From: Ancalomicrobiaceae bacterium S20 | GTDB lineage: Bacteria; Pseudomonadota; Alphaproteobacteria; Rhizobiales; Ancalomicrobiaceae | Assembly (NCBI GenBank): GCA_040269895.1 | Contig: CP158568.1 | Span: 1,892,716-1,956,715 of the forward strand | DNA length: 64,000 bases | Direction of reading: 5' to 3' | In this document: one piece after another, positions 9,562-19,166 of the stretch | Position numbering within the stretch: the first letter of the stretch is position 1 | Layout of the letters: each line of letters starts with the position of its first letter | The notes under the pieces: generated by a model | Databases searched by the model: none | What the model was told of the DNA's origin: nothing | What the model saw: only the letters and a program-made list of their open reading frames with translations | Translations under genes and position numbers: made by a program

Positions 9562-9675
9562 CTGGCGCTGTCATCGGAGCATGGTATTTCGGAAAACCAC
9601 AAGGGTGCAGACGGCGGTCACGCGGTGTAAGGTTTTTGTTACGGATCGTGAGAATCCGACAAGGGAGATTTCGTC

Positions 9676-10668
9676 ATGAGGAAAATTGCCACGCTCGCGC
9701 TCGCCTGCGTTTTCGCGGGTCTCGCCGCCGGGTCGGCCGCCGCCCAGGACATCGTGATCAAGTTCAGCCACGTGGTGGCGCCGGACACGCCGAAGGGCAA
9801 GGGCGCCGACCGGTTCAAGGAACTTGCCGAGAAGTACACCAACGGCAAGGTCAAGGTCGAAGTCTATCCGAACAGCCAGCTCTACAAGGACAAGGAAGAG
9901 CTCGAGGCGCTCCAGCTCGGCGCCGTCCAGATGCTGGCGCCGTCGCTCGCCAAGTTCGGGCCGCTCGGCGCGAAGGAATTCGAGCTCTTCGACCTGCCCT
10001 ACATCTTCCCGGACACCAACGCACTGCGGGCGGTGACCAACGGGCCGATCGGCAAGGCACTGTTCCAGAAGCTCGAGACGAAGGGCATCGTCGGTCTCGC
10101 CTATTGGGACAACGGCTTCAAGATCATGAGCGCCAACAAGGCGATCACCAAGCCGGAGGATCTCCGCGGCCTGAAGGTGCGCATCCAGTCCTCCCAGGTG
10201 CTCGCGGCGCAGATGAAGGCGCTCGGCGCGCTGCCGCAGGTCATGGCCTTCTCCGAGGTGTACCAGGCGCTGCAGACCGGCGTCGTCGACGGCACCGAGA
10301 ACCCGCCGTCGAACATGTACACCCAGAAGATGCACGAGGTGCAGAAGTACGCGGCGCTCACGAACCACGGCTATCTCGGCTACGCCGTGATCGTGAACAA
10401 GAAGTTCTGGGACGGCCTGCCGCCCGATACGCGCGCCGCGCTCGAAAAGGCGATGAAGGAGGCCACCACCTACGCCAATACGATCGCCCAGGCCGAGAAC
10501 GACAGCGCGCTCGAGGCGATGAAGAAGTCGGGCAAGACGACGTTCTACACCCTGACCGATGCGGACCGCGCCGCGTGGATGACCGCGCTGAAGCCCGTGC
10601 ACCAGGAAATGGCAAGCCGTATCGGCAAGGATCTGCTCGAGAAGATCTACGCCACGACCAAGCGCTGA
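9676..10668 (+). CDS. dctP: TRAP transporter substrate-binding protein DctP
   Basis: A 330-residue periplasmic binding protein. The signal peptide ends at GSAAAQD (about residue 24). The mature N-terminus IKFSHVVAPDTPKGKGA, the middle segment LRGLKVRIQSS (with the conserved substrate-anchoring Arg) and the segment FSEVYQALQTGVVDGTENP are hallmarks of the DctP family for C4-dicarboxylates or related organic acids. A GGGAG element precedes the ATG by about eight bases. Upstream, GTAA-N8-TTAC near 9627-9642 is a small inverted repeat that could bind a regulator. The membrane subunits DctQ and DctM follow after a 509-base gap. Confidence 0.95.
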   Translation: MRKIATLALACVFAGLAAGSAAAQDIVIKFSHVVAPDTPKGKGADRFKELAEKYTNGKVKVEVYPNSQLYKDKEELEALQLGAVQMLAPSLAKFGPLGAKEFELFDLPYIFPDTNALRAVTNGPIGKALFQKLETKGIVGLAYWDNGFKIMSANKAITKPEDLRGLKVRIQSSQVLAAQMKALGALPQVMAFSEVYQALQTGVVDGTENPPSNMYTQKMHEVQKYAALTNHGYLGYAVIVNKKFWDGLPPDTRAALEKAMKEATTYANTIAQAENDSALEAMKKSGKTTFYTLTDADRAAWMTALKPVHQEMASRIGKDLLEKIYATTKR

Positions 10669-11177
10669 TGCCTGCACCGCGCCCGGCGACGGTCAGAGTC
10701 TCCATCGAGATCATCTGAGTCGGCCGGGCGCGGCTCGGCGCACAGTCGAAATTGTCCGCCCGCCGTTTGCGCGGGTCCAGCGTGCCGCGCAGGAATCGCA
10801 GCGGTTAGCCGCGGGAGCGGCTCCGGGAGCCATACGGCCGTCGCCCTTCACTGACGGCGGTTATCGGACCGGATCGAGACCCGGCCCGCCGTTGCGGGCA
10901 CCACAATGACAGCTTCGAACCGGCCCGAGGTCGGCGCCCGCGCCCGGCCGCGCAGGACCAGCACGCCACAGACCATGGGCCGAACGTTCGGCGGCGTCGT
11001 TCGACCGGCGATTGTCGCGATGGTCGGTGCAGGAAACCGCGCCCTCCGGCGGCGCGACCTCGGCGCCCGACCTCGGCGCCCGACCTCGACGCCCCGACAA
11101 GGGGGCGTCGACCCGGCCGCACCGGACCCGCGCCACAGAAGTCTGCGAATTAAAGTACATTTTCGGGGGAAACCGCC
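10669..11177 (+). other. 509-base gap between dctP and dctQ with a 13-bp tandem repeat
   Basis: No credible gene is seen here. Three head-to-tail copies of GACCTCGGCGCCC occupy 11056-11068, 11069-11081 and 11082-11094, the last with one change. A purine-rich GGGGGAAA element ahead of dctQ suggests efficient translation initiation. Many dctPQM operons have a short stem-loop at this point that favours DctP synthesis; this gap is longer than usual. Confidence 0.6.
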
Positions 11178-11804
11178 ATGCTCCGCATACTCGACCGGCT
11201 CGAGGAGGTGCTGATCGCCTTCCTCATAGCGGCCGCGACAATCGTGATCTTTGTCGCCGTGGTCCATCGCTACAGCCTCGGCTTCACCGCCTCGATGATC
11301 ACCAGGGGCGAGGCCTGGGGCCTGCCCGTCGTCTCGAACGGCGCGCTGGCGACCTACACGTGGCTCTCCGACATCTCGATGACCTGGGCGCAGGAACTGT
11401 GCATCTACATGTTCGTGTGGATGGCGAAGTTCGGCGCCGCCTACGGCGTGCGCACCGGCATCCATGTCGGCGTCGACGTGCTGATCAACACTCTGTCGCC
11501 GAAGAACCGCGCCGTGTTCGTGCTGATCGGCCTCTTCGCAGGCGCACTGTTCACCGGGATCATCGGCACGCTCGGCGCGCGCTTCGTGTTCGAGATGGCG
11601 CACACCGAACAGACCTCGGCCGATCTCGAAGTGCCGATGTGGCTCGTCTACCTGTGCGTGCCGCTCGGCTCGTATCTGATGAGCTTCCGCTTCCTGCAGG
11701 TCGCCTGGACCTTCCACAAGACCGGCGAGCTGCCGCACCACGACCACGGCAAGGTCGAGGGGCTCGAGACCGAGACTGCCGCGCCGATCGGGGGGACGCG
11801 CTGA
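11178..11804 (+). CDS. dctQ: TRAP transporter small permease DctQ
   Basis: A 208-residue membrane protein with four predicted helices, at about residues 10-30, 70-90, 110-135 and 150-175. The DctQ-family segment WAQELCIYMFVWMAKFGAAY follows the second helix start. It forms the membrane complex with DctM and uses the sodium gradient to import the DctP-bound acid. A 35-residue insert between helices 1 and 2 (about 31-65) is longer than in minimal DctQ proteins. The stop overlaps the dctM start as TGATG, so the two are translated together. Confidence 0.93.
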   Translation: MLRILDRLEEVLIAFLIAAATIVIFVAVVHRYSLGFTASMITRGEAWGLPVVSNGALATYTWLSDISMTWAQELCIYMFVWMAKFGAAYGVRTGIHVGVDVLINTLSPKNRAVFVLIGLFAGALFTGIIGTLGARFVFEMAHTEQTSADLEVPMWLVYLCVPLGSYLMSFRFLQVAWTFHKTGELPHHDHGKVEGLETETAAPIGGTR

Positions 11805-13126
11805 TGACCGCACTCATCATCTTCGGCCTTCTGGTCATCCTGATGCTGACCGGCATGCCGATCTCGATCGCGCTCGGCCTGACGGTGCTGACGTTCCTCG
11901 TCACGATGACGACCGTCCCGATCGAGGCGGTGGCGCTCAAGCTGTTCACCGGCATCGAGAAGTTTGAGATCATGGCGATCCCGTTCTTCATCCTGGCCGG
12001 CAACTTCCTGACCCACGGCGGCGTCGCACGGCGCATGATCCGGTTCGCGACCTCGATGGTCGGGCATTGGCACGGCGGCCTCGGCCTGGCCGGCGTGCTC
12101 GCCTGCGCGCTGTTCGCCGCCGTGTCGGGCTCGTCGCCGGCGACGGTGGTCGCGATCGGCTCGATCATCCTGCCGGCCATGGTCGCGCAGGGCTTCCCCA
12201 AGCGGTTCGGCGCCGGCGTGATCACGACCTCGGGCGCGCTCGGCATCCTGATCCCGCCCTCGATCGTGATGGTCATGTATTCGGTCGCGACCTCCGGCAT
12301 GGTGGTCCAGGGACCGAACGGCCAACCGGTAATGTCCGCCTCGGTCGGTCAGCTGTTCATGGCCGGCGTGGTGCCGGGCCTCGTGCTCGCGACGCTGCTC
12401 GGCGTGACGACCTGGTATCGCGCCTGGAAGTTCGGCTACCCGCGCCTGCCGCGCGCGACCTGGGCCGAGCGGCTGAAGGCGCTCGGCGAGAGCTTCTGGG
12501 GTCTGGCGCTGATCGTCATCGTGATCGGCGGCATCTACTCGGGCGCCTTCACGCCCACGGAAGCGGCGGCGATGAGCGCGGTCTACGCCTTCATCATCGC
12601 GGTGTTCGTCTACAAGGACATGCGGCTGGCGCAGGTCGGCAAGGTGCTGCTCGACAGCGCCTCGATGTCGGCGATGCTGCTCTACATCATCACCAATGCC
12701 GTGCTGTTCTCGTTCCTCATGACGAGCGAGCACATCCCGCAGACCATGGCGGCCTGGATGGTCGACCAGGGGCTCGGCTGGATCACGTTCCTCTTGTTCG
12801 TGAACATCCTGCTCCTGCTCGCCGGCAATGTGATGGAGCCGTCCTCGATCGTGCTGATCATGGCGCCGATCCTGTTCCCGGTCGCCGTCAAGCTCGGCAT
12901 CGACCCGGTGCACTTCGGCATCCTGATCGTGGTCAACATGGAGGTCGGCATGTGCCACCCGCCGGTCGGCCTCAATCTCTATGTCGCGAGCGGCATCACC
13001 AAGATGGGCATCACCGAACTGACCGTCGCGGTCTGGCCATGGCTCCTGACCATGCTCGGCTTCCTGGCGGTCGTGACCTACTGGCCGTTCCTGTCCCTGG
13101 GTCTGCCGCGGGCGCTGGGCATGTAA
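11804..13126 (+). CDS. dctM: TRAP transporter large permease DctM
   Basis: A 440-residue polytopic membrane protein with about twelve hydrophobic segments. DctM signatures include FEIMAIPFFILAGNFL, SGSSPATVVAIGSI, GALGILIPPSI and the C-terminal segment GMCHPPVGLNLYVASGI. It is the transport channel of the TRAP complex. The ATG at 11804 shares its A with the dctQ stop codon. The next gene starts about 57 bases later and could be cotranscribed, although its function (CbiX-like) is unrelated. Confidence 0.95.
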   Translation: MTALIIFGLLVILMLTGMPISIALGLTVLTFLVTMTTVPIEAVALKLFTGIEKFEIMAIPFFILAGNFLTHGGVARRMIRFATSMVGHWHGGLGLAGVLACALFAAVSGSSPATVVAIGSIILPAMVAQGFPKRFGAGVITTSGALGILIPPSIVMVMYSVATSGMVVQGPNGQPVMSASVGQLFMAGVVPGLVLATLLGVTTWYRAWKFGYPRLPRATWAERLKALGESFWGLALIVIVIGGIYSGAFTPTEAAAMSAVYAFIIAVFVYKDMRLAQVGKVLLDSASMSAMLLYIITNAVLFSFLMTSEHIPQTMAAWMVDQGLGWITFLLFVNILLLLAGNVMEPSSIVLIMAPILFPVAVKLGIDPVHFGILIVVNMEVGMCHPPVGLNLYVASGITKMGITELTVAVWPWLLTMLGFLAVVTYWPFLSLGLPRALGM

Positions 13127-13183
13127 GTGAAAGTCGGGAGCTCGTGGCTTGACGCCACGGCTCCCGACGCCATCTTGGCCGCC

Positions 13184-13930
13184 ATGACCATGAACCACCC
13201 TCCCCGCACCATCTCCGCCGTCCTGATCTGCGCCCATGGCGACGGCGGCGATGCGCAGCGCAATGCGGCGATCCGCGCCGTCGCCGAGCGCGTCGCCAAG
13301 CGGATCGATCTGCCGGTCGCCTGGGCCGTCATCAAGCAGCCCGAGACCTTTGCGGCCGCGCATGCCGCCCTCGGCGCGGCGGCGCAAGGCACGGTCGCGA
13401 TCTATCCGTTCTTCATGGCGGAGGGCTATTTCGTCCGGGTGAAGCTGCCGAAACTGCTCGCCGAGGCCGGGTTCGCCGACACGATCCGGCTCGGCTGCTT
13501 CGGGCTCGATCCGGATCTGGTCGACATCGTCGAGCATCGGCTGCGCTCGCTCGCCTCCATGATGGGCGGCCGCGAACCGCAGGATTGCCGGATCGCGATG
13601 ATCGCCCACGGATCGGGCTCGGGCGAGACCGCGTCCAGAACCGCAGCGGAAGCGGTGGTCGCAACGCTCGCGAGCCGCGACCTCGGACCGATCGGGCTCG
13701 GTTTCATCGAGGAGGCGCCGTTCTTCGACGATGTCATTCACGACCTGCGCCCCGAGATCGTGCTCGGCTTCTTCGTCTCGGAGGGCACGCACGCGCTCGA
13801 CGACGTCAAGACGCTCGTCGATGCGACGCCATCCGTCGTTCACCACATCACCGCGATCGGCACCGATTTCACCGCCGCGGACCTGATCGCCAAGCGCATT
13901 GAAGCTTGCGTTTCGGGCGAAATCGCCTAA
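13184..13930 (+). CDS. CbiX/SirB-like chelatase-fold protein with two HG motifs
   Basis: A 248-residue protein from ATG 13184; ATG 13190 is equally possible, and the GTG at 13127 would add a poorly conserved extension. Two similar halves each begin with a hydrophobic strand and an HG motif: ICAHGDGG at about residue 14 and MIAHGSGS at about residue 140. This matches the duplicated chelatase fold of CbiX, which inserts Co or Fe into sirohydrochlorin; the His of each motif would be the metal ligand. No cobalamin or sirohaem genes are adjacent, so the metal and the role remain open. It is followed 12 bases later by rimO. Confidence 0.7.
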   Translation: MTMNHPPRTISAVLICAHGDGGDAQRNAAIRAVAERVAKRIDLPVAWAVIKQPETFAAAHAALGAAAQGTVAIYPFFMAEGYFVRVKLPKLLAEAGFADTIRLGCFGLDPDLVDIVEHRLRSLASMMGGREPQDCRIAMIAHGSGSGETASRTAAEAVVATLASRDLGPIGLGFIEEAPFFDDVIHDLRPEIVLGFFVSEGTHALDDVKTLVDATPSVVHHITAIGTDFTAADLIAKRIEACVSGEIA

Positions 13931-13942
13931 TCCGTTTCCGCC

Positions 13943-15292
13943 ATGACCGACATCGCGACCTCCGAGGCGCCCCCGAGCGGGCCGGCGCCGAAAATCTCTT
14001 TCGTCAGCCTCGGCTGCCCCAAGGCGCTCGTCGACAGCGAGCGTATCATCACGCAGCTTCGGGCCGAAGGCTACGAGCTGACCAAGAGCCATGGCGGCGC
14101 CGACGTCGTCATCGTCAACACATGCGGCTTCCTCGACAGCGCCAAGGCGGAAAGCCTCGACGCGATCGGCAAGGCGATGGGCGAGAACGGCAAGGTCATC
14201 GTGACCGGCTGCATGGGCGCCGAGCCCGGCCCGATCATCGAGCGCTTCCCGAACGTGCTGGCGATCACCGGCCCGCAGGCCTACGAGAGCGTGGTCGGCG
14301 CGGTGCACGAGGCGGTGCCGCCGGCGCACGATCCGTTCGTCGACCTGATCCCGCCGCAGGGCGTCAAGCTGACGCCGCGCCATTACGCCTATCTGAAGAT
14401 CTCCGAGGGCTGCAACAACCGCTGCACCTTCTGCATCATTCCGAAACTGCGCGGCGATCTCGTCTCGCGCCCGGCGGCGGATGTGCTGCGCGAAGCTGAA
14501 AAGCTGGTCAAGGCCGGCGTCAAGGAGATCCTGGTCATCAGCCAGGACACCTCCGCCTACGGCGTCGACCTCAAGTATGCGACCTCGCCCTGGAAGGACC
14601 GCGAGGTCAGAGCAAAATTCCTGGACCTGTCGCGCGAGCTCGGCGAGCTCGGCGTCTGGATCCGGATGCACTACGTCTACCCGTATCCGCACGTCGACGA
14701 GGTGATCCCGTTGATGAGCGAGGGCAAGATCCTGCCCTACCTCGACATCCCGTTCCAGCATGCGTCGCCGACGGTCCTGAAGGCGATGCGCCGGCCCGCG
14801 GCGCAGGAGAAGCAGCTCGAGCGGATCCAGAAGTGGCGCGAGATCTGCCCCGATCTCGCGATCCGCTCGACCTTCATCGTCGGCTTCCCCGGCGAGACCG
14901 AAGAGGACGTCGACTTCCTGGTCGACTGGCTCGGCGAGGCCAAGCTCGATCGCGTCGGCTGCTTCAAATACGAGGCGGTCGCGGGCGCGCCGGCCAACGA
15001 GATCGCCGGCGCCGTGCCGGAGGAGGTCAAGGAGGCGCGCTGGCACAGGTTCATGGCGGCGCAGCAGAAGGTCGCCGAGCGCGTCCAGAAGGCGCGCGTC
15101 GGCCGCCGCGTCCAGGTGATCATCGACGAGCCGGGCCCGACGGTGTCGAAGGGCCGCACCAAGTGGGACGCGCCGGAGATCGACGGCACGACCTATGTCG
15201 CGAGCCGCCGGCCGCTCCGGGCCGGCGAGATCGTCACCGTGAAGATCGAACGCGCCGACGCCTACGACCTGCACGGCGTCGCGGTCGGCTGA
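13943..15292 (+). CDS. rimO: ribosomal protein S12 methylthiotransferase RimO
   Basis: A 449-residue radical-SAM enzyme that methylthiolates an aspartate of ribosomal protein S12. The N-terminal MTTase domain carries three cysteines for the auxiliary cluster (SLGCPKA, NTCGFLD, TGCMG). The radical-SAM motif CNNRCTFC appears at about residues 157-164, with EGCNNRC typical of RimO rather than MiaB. The segment [15 protein letters not shown] is also RimO-like, and a C-terminal TRAM domain ends the protein. Length and motifs are complete. Confidence 0.97.
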   Translation: MTDIATSEAPPSGPAPKISFVSLGCPKALVDSERIITQLRAEGYELTKSHGGADVVIVNTCGFLDSAKAESLDAIGKAMGENGKVIVTGCMGAEPGPIIERFPNVLAITGPQAYESVVGAVHEAVPPAHDPFVDLIPPQGVKLTPRHYAYLKISEGCNNRCTFCIIPKLRGDLVSRPAADVLREAEKLVKAGVKEILVISQDTSAYGVDLKYATSPWKDREVRAKFLDLSRELGELGVWIRMHYVYPYPHVDEVIPLMSEGKILPYLDIPFQHASPTVLKAMRRPAAQEKQLERIQKWREICPDLAIRSTFIVGFPGETEEDVDFLVDWLGEAKLDRVGCFKYEAVAGAPANEIAGAVPEEVKEARWHRFMAAQQKVAERVQKARVGRRVQVIIDEPGPTVSKGRTKWDAPEIDGTTYVASRRPLRAGEIVTVKIERADAYDLHGVAVG

Positions 15293-15618
15293 CGGCGACG
15301 CGCATCGGCCTTGCATGTTCTGGAAGTGTCCGAGGACCGCTGCCCTCGGATCGCGCAGCCACCGTCCTTTGTACGGACGCTTGCGCCAGATGTTTGCGCC
15401 AGATGTTTGCGATTGCGCAGCCATGCCGGCGAAACCCGCGCCGCCGCGACGCTTTGGGCGTTGCCGCGGCAGGGCGGCTGGTCTAGGCAGATCCTCGGAC
15501 GGAATACCGGCTCGAGGCGGGGTCGGATCGGAGGCGAGCCCTCCGACGGCCGCGCCGCGTTCCATCGGCCGTCGACCGATCGGACCGCCTGCCGGCGACA
15601 CAACGAGGAGCTCTTCCT
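15293..15618 (+). other. intergenic stretch with a 13-base tandem duplication
   Basis: No gene is supported. TTGCGCCAGATGT is repeated head to tail at 15381-15393 and 15394-15406. A GAGGAG ribosome-binding element at the right end belongs to the next small gene. Confidence 0.5.
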
Positions 15619-15828
15619 ATGGCGAACGACACTTCCGCCGCGGTTGCGACCGCTGACGCCCCGGCCTCGCGCTCGAATGGCCTGCTGATTCCGGTCGTCC
15701 TGGCCGTCGTTGCGGCGCTGATCTGGGGGGTGGTCACGATCGGCTATCCGCTCGTGATCGTGCTCGCACTGATCGCCACCGCGACCATGCTGATCGGCAT
15801 CGTGGTGGTCACCGCCACCGGGTTGTGA
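15619..15828 (+). CDS. small two-helix membrane protein of unknown function
   Basis: A 69-residue protein with a polar N-terminus of about 20 residues and then two adjoining hydrophobic segments (about 22-41 and 45-67) joined by a short turn, GYPL. GAGGAG lies nine bases before the ATG, supporting real translation. No family is recognised. It is isolated between rimO and a convergent oxidoreductase. Confidence 0.7.
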   Translation: MANDTSAAVATADAPASRSNGLLIPVVLAVVAALIWGVVTIGYPLVIVLALIATATMLIGIVVVTATGL

Positions 15829-15915
15829 GGCAGGCCGCGGGTTTGCGATCCGCGGCCAGTATCCCGCCCGCGCCGAACAACCTCGGCGCGGGGCGGCATC
15901 GGACGAGACTGGTCC

Positions 15916-16899
15916 TTACGGGATCAGCACCATCGTGCCCGTGGTCTTGCGCGCTTCCAGGTCGATATGGGCCTGAGCGGCGTCCTTCAGGGCGTAGCGG
16001 CGGGCGACCGGGATCTTCACCGCGCCGGAACGGACGACGTCGAACAAGCCGGACGAGGCCGCCTCGAGGTCGGTGCGTTTGGCGATGTAGGTGAACAGCG
16101 TCGGCCGGGTCGCGAACAGCGAGCCCTTCTGCGACAGGAGCGCCATCTGGAACGGCGGCACCGGGCCCGATGCGCTGCCGAAGGAGCAGAACAGGCCGAG
16201 CGGCTTCAGGACGTCGAGCGAGGCCGGGAACGTGTCCTTGCCGATCGAGTCATAGACCACGTCGACCCCGGCGCCGCCGGTGATGTCCTTCACCGCCGCA
16301 ACGAAGTCCTGCGAGCGGTAGTCGATCACGTGATCGTAGCCGTGACTCTTGGCGAGCGCGCATTTCTCCGGGCCGCCGGCGGTGCCGATCACGGTGGCGC
16401 CGAGATGCTTCGCCCATTGGCCGGCGATCAGGCCGACGCCACCGGCCGCGGCGTGGAACAGGATCGTCGTGCCGGGGCCGACCTTGTAGGTGCGATTGAG
16501 CAGATACTGCACCGTCATGCCTTTCAGCATCATGCCGGCCGCCTCGTCGTCCGGGACAGCGTCCGGCACGCGCACCAGGCGGTCGGCCGGCACGTTGCGC
16601 TCGGTCACGTAGGAGCCCGGGCCGACCACGTAGGCGACGCGGTCGCCGGGCTGGACGGTCGTCACGCCGTCGCCGACCGCGACCACCACGCCCGCCCCTT
16701 CGCTGCCCGGCACGAGCGGCAGCCCGTTCGGCGCCGGATAGAGGCCGGTGCGGAAATAGACATCGAGGAAGTTCAGGCCGATCGCGGCATGACGCACGCG
16801 CGCCTCGCCCGGACCGGGCTCGGGCAGATCGAAGCTCTCGTAGCGCAGGACCTCCGGTCCGCCGGTCTCGTGTACCCTGATGCCCTGAACCAAGCCCAT
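15916..16899 (-). CDS. NAD(P)H:quinone oxidoreductase (zinc-free MDR family)
   Basis: A 327-residue soluble enzyme of the medium-chain dehydrogenase superfamily, quinone-reductase branch. The N-terminal catalytic domain has GLNFLDVYFRTGLYP and PGSEGAGVV. The nucleotide-binding domain has AAAGGVGLIAGQWAKHLGA (about residues 150-168), and the zinc-ligand cysteine cluster of alcohol dehydrogenases is absent. It would reduce quinones or enones with NADPH in the cytosol. It is a single gene with no clear operon partner. Confidence 0.9.
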   Translation of the reverse strand: MGLVQGIRVHETGGPEVLRYESFDLPEPGPGEARVRHAAIGLNFLDVYFRTGLYPAPNGLPLVPGSEGAGVVVAVGDGVTTVQPGDRVAYVVGPGSYVTERNVPADRLVRVPDAVPDDEAAGMMLKGMTVQYLLNRTYKVGPGTTILFHAAAGGVGLIAGQWAKHLGATVIGTAGGPEKCALAKSHGYDHVIDYRSQDFVAAVKDITGGAGVDVVYDSIGKDTFPASLDVLKPLGLFCSFGSASGPVPPFQMALLSQKGSLFATRPTLFTYIAKRTDLEAASSGLFDVVRSGAVKIPVARRYALKDAAQAHIDLEARKTTGTMVLIP

Positions 16900-17225
16900 G
16901 ACGTCCTCCCTCGTGCATTGCGCATTTTCAGTGCCGTGCGGCGGTCATGACGGCGCCGGCGCGGTTGCCGTGAAGATGGCGCCGGCCTCCGAGCACGGCA
17001 AGCGCATAGGTGCCGCGCTCGAATTAAGCGTGCCGCGATGTCATCGGGGCCTGTGCGGGGCTTGCGAACCCCTGTGCCCCGCATGCTAGCCTCTCGCTAT
17101 CGTTCGACCGACGGCGCCGCCCCTTCCTCGCGAGTCGCCCCCGCGCGCTCACTTCCGAGCGTCCGCCGCCGCGCCGCCTTCCCTCCCGCGCCCGGCCGGC
17201 CCTCGGCCCGGCGCCGAACGACGAA
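16900..17225. other. divergent intergenic region
   Basis: 326 bases between the quinone oxidoreductase and the SulP gene, which are transcribed away from each other. I see no gene, RNA or clear palindrome. It should hold both promoters, but I cannot place them with confidence. Confidence 0.4.
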
Positions 17226-19004
17226 ATGGTTCGACAGATGCCGACGTCCGGCTCCGCGCTTCCCGGCTCCACAATGCCCGGCTCTCCCCTGCCCGGCCCC
17301 TCCTCGCGGGCTCCGGCCCCGACCTTCTCCGATCTCTTCATGCCGAAGCTCGTCAGCTCGCTCCGCGAGGGCTACAGCTTCAATCGCTTCGTCGCCGACA
17401 CGGTCGCGGGCCTGACCGTCGCCATCGTCGCGCTGCCGCTCGCGATGGGCATCGCGATCGCCTCCGGCGCGACGCCGGACAAGGGCCTGTTCACGGCGAT
17501 CGTCGCCGGCTTCATCATCTCGGCCTTCGGCGGCAGCCGGTTCCAGATCGGCGGGCCGACGGCGGCCTTCATCGTGGTCGTCTACCGGATCATGGAGCAT
17601 CACGGCTACGCGGGCCTGGCGCTCGCTACGCTGCTCGCGGGCTTCATCCTCGTCGCGGTCGGGTTCCTCAGGCTCGGAACCTACATCAAATACATCCCCT
17701 ATCCGGTCACGATCGGCTTCACCGCCGGCATCGGCATCACGATCTTCGTCAGCCAGGTCGCCGATCTGTTCGGCCTGGAGGCCGGCAAGCTGCCCGGCGA
17801 CTTCATTCCGAAGGTCGAGGCGTTGATCAAGGCCTTGCCGACGGTGAACCCGGAAGCGCTGGTGCTGTCGGCCTTCTCGATCGCCATCATTCTGGTCCTG
17901 CGCCGCCACCGGCCGAAATGGCCGGGCTTCCTGATCGCGGTCGTCGCCGCCTCGGCGGTCGTCACGCTGTTTCATCTGCCGGTCGTGACGATCGGCTCCA
18001 AGTTCGGCGGCATTCCGCGCGTGCCTCCGTCGCCGGCGCTGCCGGCCTTCTCGCTCGAGATGGTGCAGGCGGTCCTTCCGGACGCGATCACGATCGCGGT
18101 GCTCGCCGGCATCGAATCGCTGCTCTCGGCCGTGGTCGCCGACGGCATGACCGGGAGGCGGCACCGGTCGAACTGCGAACTGGTCGCGCAGGGGCTCGCC
18201 AACATCGTGTCGCCGCTGTTCGGCGGCCTGCCGGCGACCGGCGCTATCGCCCGCACCGCGACCAATATCCGCTCCGGCTCGACCGGCCCGATCTCGGGCA
18301 TCCTGCACGCGGTGTTCCTGCTCGCCTTCATGCTGGTCGCCGCCCCGCTCGCCTCCTACGTGCCGCTCGCCGTGCTCGCCGCGATCCTGGCGATCGTCGC
18401 CTGGAACATGAGCGAGGTGCATGTCGTGATGCGCCTGCTCGAGAATTCCAGCTGGGGCGACCGGACGGTGCTGCTCGCCACCATGGGTCTGACGGTGTTC
18501 TACGACCTCACGGTCGGCATCGAGGTCGGCGTGGTTCTGTCGGCGATTCTGTTCATGCACCACATGGCCGAGGCGGTGGCGATCGAGCGTACCGTCGCCG
18601 GACCGCTGGTCGAGGGCGACCGCAAGGACGACCGCTCGCGGCCCTACGATCCGACGCTCGCGACCGACCGCGACACGGTGGTCTACCGGATCAACGGGCC
18701 GTTCTTCTTCGGCGCGGCCAACCAGCTCGCGGTGACGCTCGACCGGATCGGCACGCGGCCGAAGCGGCTGATCCTCGACTTCGCCGGCGTGCCGCTGGTC
18801 GATTCGACCGGCGCGGCGGCGCTGAAGGGCGTCATCGACGATGCAGCGAAGAAGGGCACCACGGTGGTGCTGGCCGCGACCTCGCGGCCGGTGCGGCGCT
18901 CGCTGGTGCGCTTCGGCATCAAGCGGCCACATGTGGCGGTCACGACGGCGCCGAGCGTCGAGGACGCGCTCGGCGGCAAGGTGTCGGAGACGCTGGCGGA
19001 GTGA
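17226..19004 (+). CDS. SulP family inorganic anion transporter with STAS domain
   Basis: A 592-residue transporter. Residues 1-38 are a Pro/Ser-rich cytoplasmic extension; an ATG at 17340 (MPKLVSSL) would remove it and may be the real start. The 14-helix SulP core follows, with TVAGLTVAIVALPLAMGIAIASG, QIGGPTAAF and GGLPATGAIARTATN. A STAS domain occupies about 485-585 (DFAGVPLVDSTGAAAL). SulP proteins carry sulphate, bicarbonate or dicarboxylates, and the anion is not predictable here. A strong terminator follows. Confidence 0.92.
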   Translation: MVRQMPTSGSALPGSTMPGSPLPGPSSRAPAPTFSDLFMPKLVSSLREGYSFNRFVADTVAGLTVAIVALPLAMGIAIASGATPDKGLFTAIVAGFIISAFGGSRFQIGGPTAAFIVVVYRIMEHHGYAGLALATLLAGFILVAVGFLRLGTYIKYIPYPVTIGFTAGIGITIFVSQVADLFGLEAGKLPGDFIPKVEALIKALPTVNPEALVLSAFSIAIILVLRRHRPKWPGFLIAVVAASAVVTLFHLPVVTIGSKFGGIPRVPPSPALPAFSLEMVQAVLPDAITIAVLAGIESLLSAVVADGMTGRRHRSNCELVAQGLANIVSPLFGGLPATGAIARTATNIRSGSTGPISGILHAVFLLAFMLVAAPLASYVPLAVLAAILAIVAWNMSEVHVVMRLLENSSWGDRTVLLATMGLTVFYDLTVGIEVGVVLSAILFMHHMAEAVAIERTVAGPLVEGDRKDDRSRPYDPTLATDRDTVVYRINGPFFFGAANQLAVTLDRIGTRPKRLILDFAGVPLVDSTGAAALKGVIDDAAKKGTTVVLAATSRPVRRSLVRFGIKRPHVAVTTAPSVEDALGGKVSETLAE

Positions 19005-19061
19005 CCGGCACGCCGCCCGCTGGCAGCACGACCAGTCGCGGTCGATATTCCACCACATCGA

Positions 19062-19094
19062 CAAAGGGGTGCGGCCAACGCCGCACCCTTTTTT
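19062..19094 (+). terminator. rho-independent terminator after the SulP gene
   Basis: A nine-base perfect stem (19067-19075 with 19080-19088) with a CAAC loop is followed by six T residues. It lies 60 bases after the SulP stop and before the convergent TerC gene. Confidence 0.85.
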
Positions 19095-19166
19095 CATGTC
19101 CGCGCGGGCAAGAACCGGCGGCGCGGTCCGACATTCATTCAACCCGCTCGAGGCGATGCGCGGGGC

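Noticed and set aside
7851-10718. Plus-strand 955-codon open frame
   Set aside because: It is a shifted frame over the secreted-protein and dctP genes, with Arg-rich low-complexity translation.
11056-11094. CRISPR-like repeats
   Set aside because: The three 13-base units are directly adjacent without spacers. They are a simple tandem repeat.
15381-15406. Attachment site or integrase core repeat
   Set aside because: It is a two-copy 13-base tandem with no integrase, tRNA or phage gene nearby.
11648-15601. Minus-strand 1317-codon open frame
   Set aside because: It runs antisense through dctM, the CbiX-like gene and rimO, all with clear family motifs. Its composition is Asp/Arg/His-rich without domains.
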